Shown piece by piece: positions 35,715 through 44,706 of a stretch of 64,000 nt of DNA (position 1 is the stretch's first letter; each line of letters opens with the position of its first letter). Origin of the DNA: Muribaculaceae bacterium Isolate-110 (HZI) (lineage in GTDB: Bacteria; Bacteroidota; Bacteroidia; Bacteroidales; Muribaculaceae); NCBI GenBank assembly GCA_003762875.1, contig RIBL01000009.1, positions 50,766-114,765 on the forward strand, given 5' to 3'. The position numbers and the translations under genes were made by a program. The notes under the pieces are model-generated. The model worked only from the letters and a program-made list of their open reading frames with translations. It did no database searches and was not told the origin of the DNA.

Positions 35715-35948
35715 ATGACACTCAAGATAATTTCAGCCGACGACATCCTGTTTCAAGGCGACGCCTCCGTGGTGCACCTGCCAGGGACTATGGGAGCCTT
35801 CACCGTGCTCCCCGGCCATGCATCGCTAATCTCTACCCTCACTCCCGGCACCGTGCGCTACACTTCTGACGGCACAGAGCAGCGGGTGGACATCCAGGGC
35901 GGCATAGCCGATGTCGACAGCGACGTAGTGTCAGTATGCATATATTAA
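35715..35948 (+). CDS. atpC: F-type ATP synthase subunit epsilon (short)
   Basis: Only 77 residues: the N-terminal beta-sandwich (VVHLPGTMGAFTVLPGHASLIST) is complete, and the C-terminal helical hairpin that inhibits ATP hydrolysis in other bacteria is absent. Short epsilon subunits are common in Bacteroidetes, so this is not a truncation artefact. 10 nt before atpB. Confidence 0.9.
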   Translation: MTLKIISADDILFQGDASVVHLPGTMGAFTVLPGHASLISTLTPGTVRYTSDGTEQRVDIQGGIADVDSDVVSVCIY

Positions 35949-35958
35949 CTTACCGGCG

Positions 35959-37071
35959 ATGAAAAATATCTTCACAACCATAGCACTCGCGCTCATCGCT
36001 CTCCTGGCTCCGGCCATGGCCCTCGCTTCGGGCCACGACACCGATGCGTCAAAGGAGGAGGGCATTGACGCCCAAGGCATCATATTCGAGCATCTTGGCG
36101 ACGGATATGGATGGGAGGTGCCCTTCAATCATCATAAGCGCATCCCTCTCCCTGTCATCGTATGGGGCTCGGACGGCCTGCACGTGTTCTCTTCCTCGCG
36201 TGTGACGGGCGGTGAAGTGTATCGCGACGGAGACGCTGAGTTCAAGATTGCCGGCAAGGACAGCCCCTACAAAGGCAAGGTCGTAGAGATCGTCGGCGGT
36301 CAGGATGTCAAGCCCGCAGTGGACATCTCCATTACCAAAAATGTGTGTGGAGTCTTCATCGCAGTGCTCCTGTGCATATGGTGTATACTTTCCGTAGCCC
36401 GCTGGCACCGTACCCAAGGCATGAAAGGCCCGCGCAAGATGGTGGGAGCTATAGAGTTTGTGATACTCTTCATATATGACGGAGTCATCAAGCCTACACT
36501 CAAGAACAAGGCTCAGCGTTTCGCTCCCTATCTGCTCACGGTGTTCTTCTTCATCCTCATCATGAACCTCCTGGGCCTCATAGTGATATTTCCGGGCGGA
36601 GCCAATCTGACAGGCAACATAGCCGTGACGCTTGTGCTCGCTATACTTACATTCTTTATCACCAATATCTTCGCCACCAAACATTACTGGAAGGAGATAT
36701 TCAATCCCGAGGTGCCCTGGTGGCTCAAATGGCCTCTTCCCATCATGCCGATAATCGAAATCTTCGGTGTGTTCACCAAGCCGGCGGCTCTCACCGTGCG
36801 TCTTTTCGCCAACATGATGGGCGGTCACATGATAGTGATAGTGCTCACCCTGCTTATCTTCATTTTCGCGGCTATGGGCCCGGTGGTGACCGGCGCGACC
36901 GCCGTGGTGTCGGTGATATTCTCGGTGTTCATGCTTTGTATCGATGTGCTCGTGAGCTTTATCCAGGCCTATGTGTTCACCATGCTCTCGACCCTCTTTA
37001 TCGCACTCGGTCAGGAGGAAGGACACCATGATAAGCATGAGGAGAAAGCCGTAGTGCCCCACAATCCGTAA
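35959..37071 (+). CDS. atpB: F-type ATP synthase subunit a
   Basis: Ion-channel subunit of 370 residues. A signal peptide (about 1-23) and a periplasmic segment of about 100 residues precede the transmembrane core, an extension seen in Bacteroidetes. The essential arginine is Arg281 in LTVRLFANMMGGH. Ends with a His-rich tail (EEGHHDKHEEK). Confidence 0.95.
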   Translation: MKNIFTTIALALIALLAPAMALASGHDTDASKEEGIDAQGIIFEHLGDGYGWEVPFNHHKRIPLPVIVWGSDGLHVFSSSRVTGGEVYRDGDAEFKIAGKDSPYKGKVVEIVGGQDVKPAVDISITKNVCGVFIAVLLCIWCILSVARWHRTQGMKGPRKMVGAIEFVILFIYDGVIKPTLKNKAQRFAPYLLTVFFFILIMNLLGLIVIFPGGANLTGNIAVTLVLAILTFFITNIFATKHYWKEIFNPEVPWWLKWPLPIMPIIEIFGVFTKPAALTVRLFANMMGGHMIVIVLTLLIFIFAAMGPVVTGATAVVSVIFSVFMLCIDVLVSFIQAYVFTMLSTLFIALGQEEGHHDKHEEKAVVPHNP

Positions 37072-37135
37072 ACTCTCGCCTCAACAGTCAGCAATAATAA
37101 TCTCTAAAAAATAAACCCCCAAAAATTCTAAAGTT

Positions 37136-37384
37136 ATGTTAGCAATGATTTTAGCAGCAATCGAAGGAACACTTGGCATCGGTGTATGCATCGGTGCGGC
37201 AATCGCAGCTATAGGTGCAGGTATCGGCATCGGCAAAATCGGCGGCTCAGCCATGGAGGCAATCGCCCGTCAGCCCGAATCGACCGGTGACATCCGAAGC
37301 AACATGATTGTGATCGCGGCTCTTATCGAGGGTGTTGCCCTCTTTGCCGTTATCGTGTGTATCCTCGCAATGTTCGTAGGCTAA
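37136..37384 (+). CDS. atpE: F-type ATP synthase subunit c
   Basis: 82-residue rotor subunit with two helices and the RQP loop (45-47). The ion carrier is Glu65 in ALIEGVAL. Position 32 is Ile and position 66 is Gly, not the Gln and Ser/Thr that ligate Na+ in sodium-driven enzymes, so H+ coupling is expected. Confidence 0.95.
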   Translation: MLAMILAAIEGTLGIGVCIGAAIAAIGAGIGIGKIGGSAMEAIARQPESTGDIRSNMIVIAALIEGVALFAVIVCILAMFVG

Positions 37385-37406
37385 TCCACAGGTCAACTAC
37401 AACGCT

Positions 37407-37904
37407 ATGGAACTATTCACGCCTGATTTCGGCCTGATATTCTGGATGTTCGTATCGTTTGCCATCCTCTTCGTCATCCTGTGGCGATGGGGCTGGCCCG
37501 CGATTATGAAAGGAGTGTCCGACCGTGCCGACCTCATCGACAAGGGTGTGGAGTATGCTCAAAGTGCCAAACAACAGCTTGACCATGCCCGCGAAGAGGC
37601 GGATAAATACATAGCAGATGCCCGTCGCCAGCAGGCCGAGATGCTGCGCGAGGCCGACAAGATGAAGACTCAGATCATCGAGGAAGCCCGTGCCGCAGCC
37701 CAATCGGAGGCTAAAAAAGTGATGGACAGCGCGAAACAGTCAATCGAACAGGAGCGCAAAGCAGCTCAGGAGCAATTTCGCAACGAAGTCTCCACCTTCG
37801 CTCTCGACATCGCCCAGAAGGTGGTGCGCAATCAGATGAAGGAGGAGAAAGCTCAGGAGAAACTTGTCAATTCGCTGCTCGACGAAATCGAGAAACAAAA
37901 CTGA
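37407..37904 (+). CDS. atpF: F-type ATP synthase subunit b
   Basis: 165-residue peripheral stalk: one N-terminal transmembrane helix (about 8-28, FGLIFWMFVSFAILFVILW) followed by a long charged coiled coil rich in Gln, Lys, Glu and Ala. 22 nt after atpE. Confidence 0.95.
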   Translation: MELFTPDFGLIFWMFVSFAILFVILWRWGWPAIMKGVSDRADLIDKGVEYAQSAKQQLDHAREEADKYIADARRQQAEMLREADKMKTQIIEEARAAAQSEAKKVMDSAKQSIEQERKAAQEQFRNEVSTFALDIAQKVVRNQMKEEKAQEKLVNSLLDEIEKQN

Positions 37905-37949
37905 GGCCCCTATACCTCTACTCTCACCACCCCCCATCAATCTTAAGCA

Positions 37950-38495
37950 ATGAACCAAGGTCTCATCCCCAACCGTTACGCCAAAGCTCTCTATGAGTAT
38001 GCCGCCGAGAGCGGCAGCGACAAGCGAGTGTTTGACCTCATGCAGAAGCTCGCCGAGGCGTTTGCCTCAGAGCCTGAGCTTACCAAGGCCGTGAGCAACC
38101 CGTTTGTGTCGCGTCGCGACAAGATACAGTTGCTCGACACGGCCTCGGGTGTGGCCGCCGGCGATGATGTCATGGAGCGTTTCATGACTCTGCTCGCCGA
38201 CAACAACCGCCTCGACATGGCGCGCGACATAGCCTTGGCTTATCTTAAGATGTACCGCCTGAAGCACAACATACGTCTTGTCACCGTCACCTCGGCCGCC
38301 CCGATGGCCCCGGCCGACGAGGACAGACTCAGGAAGCTCATACAGCGGCACCTCGGCTCGGCTCAGATGGAGTACAGACATCTCATCGACCCCGACCTCA
38401 TAGGCGGGTTTGTAGTCAGCATCGACAACGAAAAGCTCGACGCATCCGTTGCCAATGAACTCAAGCAGCTACGCCTCAAACTTTTAAGTAAATAA
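37950..38495 (+). CDS. atpH: F-type ATP synthase subunit delta
   Basis: 181-residue stalk subunit that joins b to the top of F1. N-terminal helical bundle beginning [13 protein letters not shown] and the C-terminal signature [18 protein letters not shown] are typical. Confidence 0.93.
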   Translation: MNQGLIPNRYAKALYEYAAESGSDKRVFDLMQKLAEAFASEPELTKAVSNPFVSRRDKIQLLDTASGVAAGDDVMERFMTLLADNNRLDMARDIALAYLKMYRLKHNIRLVTVTSAAPMAPADEDRLRKLIQRHLGSAQMEYRHLIDPDLIGGFVVSIDNEKLDASVANELKQLRLKLLSK

Positions 38496-38523
38496 TCCCA
38501 CATTATTACAATCAGTCTTACCA

Positions 38524-40092
38524 ATGATTAACCCAAGCGAGATTTCTCAGGTACTGAAGCAACAGTTGGAGAACGTCAACTCTAAGGTGTCGTTTGAAGA
38601 AACCGGCATCGTCCTCGAAGTGGGAGATGGCGTGGCCCACGTGTATGGCCTCGACAACGTATGTGCCAACGAGCTCGTAGAGTTCGAAAACGGCGTCAAG
38701 GGCGTGGCCCTCAACCTCGAGGAGAGCAACGTCGGCGTGATACTCCTCAACAACGTCAATAAGGTCACCGAAAACATGACCGTGAAGCGCACAGGTGAAA
38801 TTGCTTCAATCAACGTCGGCGACGGCGTGTTTGGGCGCGTCATCAATGTGCTCGGTCAGCCCATCGACGGGCACGGACCTATCGAGGGCGAGCTGCTCCC
38901 CATGCCTCTCGAGCGCAAGGCACCCGGCGTAATTTTCCGTCAGCCTGTGAAGCAGCCTCTCCAGACCGGTCTCAAGGCCATCGATTCGATGGTGCCAATA
39001 GGCCGCGGCCAGCGCGAGCTTATCATCGGTGACCGTCAGATCGGTAAGACAGCCGTGGCAATCGATACTGTAATCAACCAGCGCAAGAATTTTGAGGAAG
39101 GCAAGCCTGTCTATTGTATCTACGTGGCCATCGGTCAGAAGGCTTCGTCGGTAGCCGCTACTGTCGAGACCCTGCGTCAGCACGGTGCGCTCGACTACAC
39201 CGTGGTCGTGGCCGCCACAGCCTCCGACTCGGCATCCATGCGCTACTACGCACCCTTTGCGGGCGTGGCCATCGGCGAGTATATCCGCGACACCGGCCGT
39301 GACGCCCTCATCATCTATGACGACCTCTCCAAGCAGGCCGTCGCCTATCGTGAGATTTCACTCGTGCTCAAGCGTCCTTCGGGCCGCGAGGCTTATCCGG
39401 GCGACATCTTCTATCTCCACAGCCGTCTGCTCGAGCGCGCCGCCAAGATTATAGACAACCAGCAGGTGGCCGAGAATATGAACGACCTGCCCGAGTCGCT
39501 CAAAGGCAAGGTCAAGGGCGGTGGCTCACTCACCGCGCTCCCCATCATCGAGACTCAGGCCGGTGACGTGTCGGCTTACATCCCCACCAACGTTATCTCC
39601 ATCACCGACGGTCAGATATTCCTCGAGACCGCACTCTTCAACCGTGGCATCCGTCCCGCCATCAACGTGGGTATCTCGGTGTCGCGTGTGGGCGGTAGCG
39701 CGCAGATCAAGTCGATGAAGAAAGTGGCAGGTACGCTCAAGATTGACCAGGCACAGTTCCGCGAGCTTGAGTCGTTCACCAAATTTGGCGGCGACATCGA
39801 TGCCGTGACAGCCCGCGTCATCGACAAGGGCCGCAAGAACGAGCGTCTGCTCATCCAGCCCCAGTATTCGCCTATGGCTGTCGAGGATGAAGTGGCCGTG
39901 ATATATTGCGGCACACGCGGTCTGCTCGAAAAGGTACCTGTCAACAAGGTGGCCGAGTTTGAGAAAAACTTCCTCCAGCTCATGCACGCCAAATATCCCC
40001 AGGATATGGATGCCATACGCGCCGGCAAACTCGACGAAGACATCGAAGCCCACCTCACCGCAGCCGCGGCCGAGATAGCAGGGTCTTTCTAA
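38524..40092 (+). CDS. atpA: F-type ATP synthase subunit alpha
   Basis: Non-catalytic nucleotide-binding F1 subunit, 522 residues. The P-loop reads GDRQIGKT (169-176), with Ile where Thr is common. Signature [17 protein letters not shown] is intact. A short AAGTTT/AAACTT repeat follows the stop before atpG. Confidence 0.96.
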   Translation: MINPSEISQVLKQQLENVNSKVSFEETGIVLEVGDGVAHVYGLDNVCANELVEFENGVKGVALNLEESNVGVILLNNVNKVTENMTVKRTGEIASINVGDGVFGRVINVLGQPIDGHGPIEGELLPMPLERKAPGVIFRQPVKQPLQTGLKAIDSMVPIGRGQRELIIGDRQIGKTAVAIDTVINQRKNFEEGKPVYCIYVAIGQKASSVAATVETLRQHGALDYTVVVAATASDSASMRYYAPFAGVAIGEYIRDTGRDALIIYDDLSKQAVAYREISLVLKRPSGREAYPGDIFYLHSRLLERAAKIIDNQQVAENMNDLPESLKGKVKGGGSLTALPIIETQAGDVSAYIPTNVISITDGQIFLETALFNRGIRPAINVGISVSRVGGSAQIKSMKKVAGTLKIDQAQFRELESFTKFGGDIDAVTARVIDKGRKNERLLIQPQYSPMAVEDEVAVIYCGTRGLLEKVPVNKVAEFEKNFLQLMHAKYPQDMDAIRAGKLDEDIEAHLTAAAAEIAGSF

Positions 40093-40130
40093 AAGTTTGG
40101 ATTCTAAACTTCCGGACTCTAAACTTTAAC
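40093..40130. repeat. Short AAGTTTAGA-type inverted repeat
   Basis: AAAGTTTGGATTCTAAACTT then CCGGACTCTAAACTTT, beginning 2 nt after the atpA stop. A similar GTTTAGAGTTGAAAGTTTAG occurs at 58865-58884, just after another stop codon. A weak hairpin can form (AAAGTTT/AAACTTT). Confidence 0.5.
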
Positions 40131-40176
40131 ATTAAAAAACATCACCACCGTCACAATCAATCCATAACTCCATCCA

Positions 40177-41061
40177 ATGGCAACACTACGCGAACTCAAA
40201 GGACGCATCGGCTCAGTGGCCTCCAGTGAGAAAATCACCGGAGCCATGAAGATGATATCCTCGGCCAAGATGCACCGTGCCGAGGCCGACCTGCGGAAGC
40301 AATTGCCCTACCGCGGGCAGATAGAGTCCATAATCGGCAATCTGCTGAGTGCCGACGCCGAGTTCTCGTCGCCCCTCACCGAGCCTCGCGAGGTAAAGCG
40401 TGTGGGTATAGTGGTGCTCGGATCGGACGACGGATTGTGCGGAGGCTACAACATCAACATCTTCAAGGAACTGCTCGCCCGACTTAAAGAGTGTCGCGCC
40501 GAGTATGGCGAAGGGGTCGACTTCACCATCTTCACCATCGGCCGCAAGATACACAAGGCCGTGGCCAAGCTCGAAGACCCCCACATCACTGTGGCTTACT
40601 CGGAGGAAGTCAATTCCAAGAGCGGCTATGAGGTCATCAAGGCCTTTGCCGGACGTCTCGGCGAGCAATTTCTTTCGGGCGGGATTGACACTGTCAAGCT
40701 CCTCTACATGAACTTTCAGAGCGTGAGCCGTCAGCGTCTGCGCTACGAGCAATATCTGCCCGTCGATGCCTCGACCTTTTCGGCCGAAGGGAGCAAGACA
40801 CAGTGCCGTCCCTACATCTTCGAGCCTGACGCAGCCTCGATATTCCGCTCGGTGCTGCCGATGTTTCTGCTCTCGGTGATGCAGGAAGTATTTACCGAAA
40901 ACCGCGCCTCCGAACAGGCCGCCCGCATCATGGCCATGCAGAGCGCAAATGACAATGCAAAGAACCTGCTCGAGCAGTTGCAGCTTGAATACAACAAGCT
41001 GCGCCAGCAGAGCATAACCACCGAGCTGCTCGACATCATAGGCGGCCAGGTGAAAAATTAG
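40177..41061 (+). CDS. atpG: F-type ATP synthase subunit gamma
   Basis: Central rotor shaft, 294 residues. N-terminal helix ATLRELKGRIGSVASSEKIT and C-terminal YNKLRQQSITTELLDIIGG form the coiled coil; SDDGLCGGYN marks the Rossmann core. Last gene of the ATP synthase block; nuoI follows after 30 nt. Confidence 0.95.
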   Translation: MATLRELKGRIGSVASSEKITGAMKMISSAKMHRAEADLRKQLPYRGQIESIIGNLLSADAEFSSPLTEPREVKRVGIVVLGSDDGLCGGYNINIFKELLARLKECRAEYGEGVDFTIFTIGRKIHKAVAKLEDPHITVAYSEEVNSKSGYEVIKAFAGRLGEQFLSGGIDTVKLLYMNFQSVSRQRLRYEQYLPVDASTFSAEGSKTQCRPYIFEPDAASIFRSVLPMFLLSVMQEVFTENRASEQAARIMAMQSANDNAKNLLEQLQLEYNKLRQQSITTELLDIIGGQVKN

Positions 41062-41091
41062 CAACATATATAATAATACCAATCCTTAAAC

Positions 41092-41823
41092 ATGGGTAGT
41101 GTAAAAGACTATTTCTCCAATCTCGGGTCGGGCATCGCAAGTCTCATCAAGGGAATGTCGGTGACCGGCAAGGAATTTGTCACCCCAAAGATTACCGAAG
41201 AGTATCCCGACAACCGCGACAACCTTCCCGTGGCCGACCGCTTCCGCGCCGTGCTGCGGCTGAAGTATGACGACCAGGGCGACCACAAGTGTATAGCTTG
41301 CGGCACCTGTGAGCGCGTGTGTCCCAACGGGACAATCTCTCTTGACATCAAGCAGGTAGAGACCTGGGACGGCAAGAAGAAAAAGAAGCTCGACAAGTAC
41401 ATGTATGACCTTGGCAGCTGCACATTCTGCCAGCTCTGCGTCACCAACTGTCCGACCGACGCTCTCGATTTCAGCAACGATTTTGAGCAGGCTGTGTTCA
41501 CACGCGGTAAGCTCGTAAAGAAACTCAATTATCTACCCGAGAAGGAGGAGCCCAAGCCCACACCCGAGCAGATAGCCAAGCTGCAGGCCGAGAAAGAGGC
41601 CAAGATAGCCGCAGCCAAGGCAGCCGCCGAGGCCAAGAAAGCCGCTGCAGCCGGAGCTCCCGCAGCCGAGGCCGATCCTCTGGCCGGAATCGAGCTTAAC
41701 GACGCTCAGAAAAAGGCACTCGCCGCAGCAGCCTCCGACCCCGAGAAGCTCGAGAAGATACGCGCCGCCATCATCAAGGCCGCTCAGCTCAAAGCCGCCA
41801 AAGCCGCTCAGGCCGGCGAATAA
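41092..41823 (+). CDS. nuoI: NADH-quinone oxidoreductase subunit I with long tail
   Basis: Two 4Fe-4S clusters: Cys67, 70, 73, 77 (CIACGTCERVCP) and Cys110, 113, 116, 120 (CTFCQLCVTNCP). The core ends near residue 150; residues 150-243 are a helical tail rich in Ala, Lys and Glu, absent in the E. coli protein. In a complex without NuoEFG this is the outermost iron-sulfur subunit with NuoB, so the tail could affect donor docking (inference). Confidence 0.93.
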   Translation: MGSVKDYFSNLGSGIASLIKGMSVTGKEFVTPKITEEYPDNRDNLPVADRFRAVLRLKYDDQGDHKCIACGTCERVCPNGTISLDIKQVETWDGKKKKKLDKYMYDLGSCTFCQLCVTNCPTDALDFSNDFEQAVFTRGKLVKKLNYLPEKEEPKPTPEQIAKLQAEKEAKIAAAKAAAEAKKAAAAGAPAAEADPLAGIELNDAQKKALAAAASDPEKLEKIRAAIIKAAQLKAAKAAQAGE

Positions 41824-41855
41824 GCCTCCAATAGCTAAAATTATTATCACAGTAT

Positions 41856-42371
41856 ATGGAATCAGCAGGAAGTATAATTTTTTACTGGATAATCGCCTTG
41901 GCGATTGTCATCTTTTCGGTACTTACTGTCACCACGCGCAAGATACTCCGCGCGGCCACCTATCTGCTCTTTACCCTCTTTGCCACAGCCGCGCTTTACT
42001 TCAAGCTCGACTATGAATTTCTGGGCAGCGTGCAGATTGCCGTCTATGCCGGAGGTATAGTGGTGCTGTTTGTATTCTCGATACTCCTCACCACCCGTCC
42101 CGGCGACAACAGTGCCAAACTCGAGTCAAACAAACGTCTGCTCGGCATCCTCGGCGCGCTCGCAGCGGCCGGTGCGTGCGGATGGGCCTTGTGCTCGCGT
42201 TGCGCCGACATGTTTACCTCGGCTCCGGCAATGTCCAACCCGACCATGCACGAGATCGGCACAGCCATGCTCGGCACGGGTCACGGTCAGTATCTGCTCC
42301 CCTTTGAGGCAGTCAGCGTGCTGCTCCTCGCATGTATAATAGGTGGCGTAGTGGTCGCCCGCAAACGTTAA
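41856..42371 (+). CDS. nuoJ: NADH-quinone oxidoreductase subunit J
   Basis: 171 residues, five transmembrane helices. The helix with the pi-bulge region YAGGIVVLFVFSILLT is typical. Part of the contiguous nuoI-N run. Confidence 0.93.
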   Translation: MESAGSIIFYWIIALAIVIFSVLTVTTRKILRAATYLLFTLFATAALYFKLDYEFLGSVQIAVYAGGIVVLFVFSILLTTRPGDNSAKLESNKRLLGILGALAAAGACGWALCSRCADMFTSAPAMSNPTMHEIGTAMLGTGHGQYLLPFEAVSVLLLACIIGGVVVARKR

Positions 42372-42385
42372 CCCCCGATACGATT

Positions 42386-42697
42386 ATGGATATAACACTT
42401 ATATGGTATCTGGTCCCCGCCCTGGTGATGTTCTGCTGCGGGGTTTACGGCTTCCTTACCCGCCGCAACATGATAGCGATGCTCATTTCGCTCGAACTGA
42501 TGCTCAACGCTGTCGATATTAACTTTGTCGTGTTCAACCGTTATCTGTTCCCCGGCACCAATGACGGATGGATGTTCACGCTTTTCGGCATCGCCATCGC
42601 GGCTGCCGAGACAGCTCTCGCCATCGCCATTATCATCAACCTCTTCAGGGTGAGCAAAAACATCGACGTGGACGACGCAACCCAAATGAAACACTAA
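42386..42697 (+). CDS. nuoK: NADH-quinone oxidoreductase subunit K
   Basis: 103 residues, three helices, with the conserved membrane glutamates in MLISLELMLNAV. ATG 42386 (MDITLIWYLVPA) is preferred over earlier in-frame codons that overlap nuoJ. Confidence 0.94.
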   Translation: MDITLIWYLVPALVMFCCGVYGFLTRRNMIAMLISLELMLNAVDINFVVFNRYLFPGTNDGWMFTLFGIAIAAAETALAIAIIINLFRVSKNIDVDDATQMKH

Positions 42698-42704
42698 TAG
42701 CGAT

Positions 42705-44675
42705 ATGGATATTACAATTCCTGTACTTATATTAGCCATCCCGCTCTGCATGTTCCTCATACTGGGACTGCTGGGCATGAAGATGAGCCATAAGCTCGCC
42801 GGTACACTCGGCACTTTGGGCATGGGCACTGTGCTTGTCCTGTCATATTACACAGCGTTCACCTACTGGTTCTCAGGCGCACCCGAGTTTATCGAGGGCA
42901 CCACACGTCTGCAGTATACGGTGTTCAATCAGACATGGCTTCAGTTTACCCCCGCGCTTGCCATCAAGCTCGGATTTCTGCTCGACCCCATCTCGGCACT
43001 GATGCTTATAGTCATCCCTACCATCTCGTTTATGGTGCATGTCTATTCGCTCGGCTATATGCACGGTGAGAAGGGTTTCCAGCGTTACTATGCCTTCCTG
43101 TCGCTCTTCAGTTTCTCGATGCTTGGACTCGTTGTCGCTACCAACATCTTCCAGATGTACATCTTTTGGGAGCTTGTGGGCGCGTCGTCATTCCTGCTCA
43201 TCGGATTTTTCTACACGCTTCCATCGGCTGTCTCGGCTTGTAAGAAAGCATTTATCGTCACCCGTTTCGCCGACCTCGGATTCCTTCTCGGTATCCTCAT
43301 ACTTTCGTTCTATACAGGTCATCTCGACTTCCTGCCCATGACTCAGGACCCCCAGGGCGTCTTCGCCTCGTTTGAGGGTGCTACATTCATGGGTGCCTCG
43401 GTGCTCACATGGGCCCTGGTGCTCATCTTCACCGGCGGTATGGGCAAGTCGGCCATGCTCCCGCTCCACATCTGGCTCCCCGACGCTATGGAGGGCCCGA
43501 CCCCTGTGTCGGCACTCATCCACGCCGCCACCATGGTTGTGGCCGGTGTGTATCTCGTTGCCCGACTCTTCCCCCTCTACATGCTTGAGGACGCAGCCCT
43601 GACATTCATCACTGTCGTAGGTGCCGTCACGGCATTCTATGCAGCGGTGGTTGCATGCACTCAGATTGACATCAAGCGTATCCTCGCTTTCTCGACCATC
43701 TCGCAGATTGCGTTCATGATGGTATCGCTCGGTGTAGCCTCAAAGAACGGCGAGGCCATCCACGAAGGTCTCGGTTACATGGCCTCCATGTTCCACCTCT
43801 TCACCCACGCCATGTTCAAGGCCCTCTTGTTCCTCGGAGCCGGCTCGCTCATCCACGCCGTCCACTCCAACAACTACACAGCCATGGGCGGCCTCAGAAA
43901 ATACATGCCTATAACCCACATAACATTCCTCATCGGCTGTCTTGCCATCGCAGGTATACCCCCGTTTGCCGGATTCTTCTCCAAGGACGAGATTCTTACC
44001 GCATGCTTTGCCAACAGCACCTTCTGGGGTGTGTGGATGATGATGGTCGCCGGCATGACCGCCTTCTACATGTTCCGTATGTACTTCCTCATCTTCTGGT
44101 GGGATACCCCCGACTATGAGGCCCGCGTCAAGGAGCAGGAAGCTCACGGCCACCATGCCTCTATGCCCCACGAGTCACCTCTGGCCATGGCATTCCCCCT
44201 CGTATTCCTTGCGATCGTGTCGACAGTGTGTGGCTTCACTCCCTTCGGCGAGCTTGTCACTTATGACGGACACGAGTATCACATCCATCTCGACTGGACC
44301 GTAGCCGGAATGAGTATCGCCGTGGCTGTCGTGGCTATCCTCTTTGCCGCTTCGCTCTATCTCAAGAAAAACGACAAGCCCACCCGCATGGCCGACTCTT
44401 GCCGCTGGCTCTGGACCGCAGCCCTGCACCGTTTCTATTGGGACGAGATTTATCTCTTCATCACTCGCCGCATCATCTTTGACGGCATATGCAAGCCCAT
44501 CGCATGGTTTGACCGCCACATCATCGACGGCACCATGGACGGATTTGCCTATGTCACCAATAAGGCTTCGGTGGCCATCAAGGGTCTCCAGAGCGGCAAG
44601 GTGCAGATGTACATATGGTGGTATCTCATCGGAGCCGTATTGCTCGGCCTCATAGCCGCAGTGTGCATCCTATGA
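42705..44675 (+). CDS. nuoL: NADH-quinone oxidoreductase subunit L
   Basis: Distal antiporter-like pump subunit, 656 residues with about 16 helices, including the lateral amphipathic helix and C-terminal anchor. LPLHIWLPDAMEGPTPVSAL and HLFTHAMFKALLFLGAGS carry the conserved Lys/His residues. Confidence 0.95.
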   Translation: MDITIPVLILAIPLCMFLILGLLGMKMSHKLAGTLGTLGMGTVLVLSYYTAFTYWFSGAPEFIEGTTRLQYTVFNQTWLQFTPALAIKLGFLLDPISALMLIVIPTISFMVHVYSLGYMHGEKGFQRYYAFLSLFSFSMLGLVVATNIFQMYIFWELVGASSFLLIGFFYTLPSAVSACKKAFIVTRFADLGFLLGILILSFYTGHLDFLPMTQDPQGVFASFEGATFMGASVLTWALVLIFTGGMGKSAMLPLHIWLPDAMEGPTPVSALIHAATMVVAGVYLVARLFPLYMLEDAALTFITVVGAVTAFYAAVVACTQIDIKRILAFSTISQIAFMMVSLGVASKNGEAIHEGLGYMASMFHLFTHAMFKALLFLGAGSLIHAVHSNNYTAMGGLRKYMPITHITFLIGCLAIAGIPPFAGFFSKDEILTACFANSTFWGVWMMMVAGMTAFYMFRMYFLIFWWDTPDYEARVKEQEAHGHHASMPHESPLAMAFPLVFLAIVSTVCGFTPFGELVTYDGHEYHIHLDWTVAGMSIAVAVVAILFAASLYLKKNDKPTRMADSCRWLWTAALHRFYWDEIYLFITRRIIFDGICKPIAWFDRHIIDGTMDGFAYVTNKASVAIKGLQSGKVQMYIWWYLIGAVLLGLIAAVCIL

Positions 44676-44706
44676 TAGTGTATTAAGTAGCAAATATAGT
44701 AACGAT

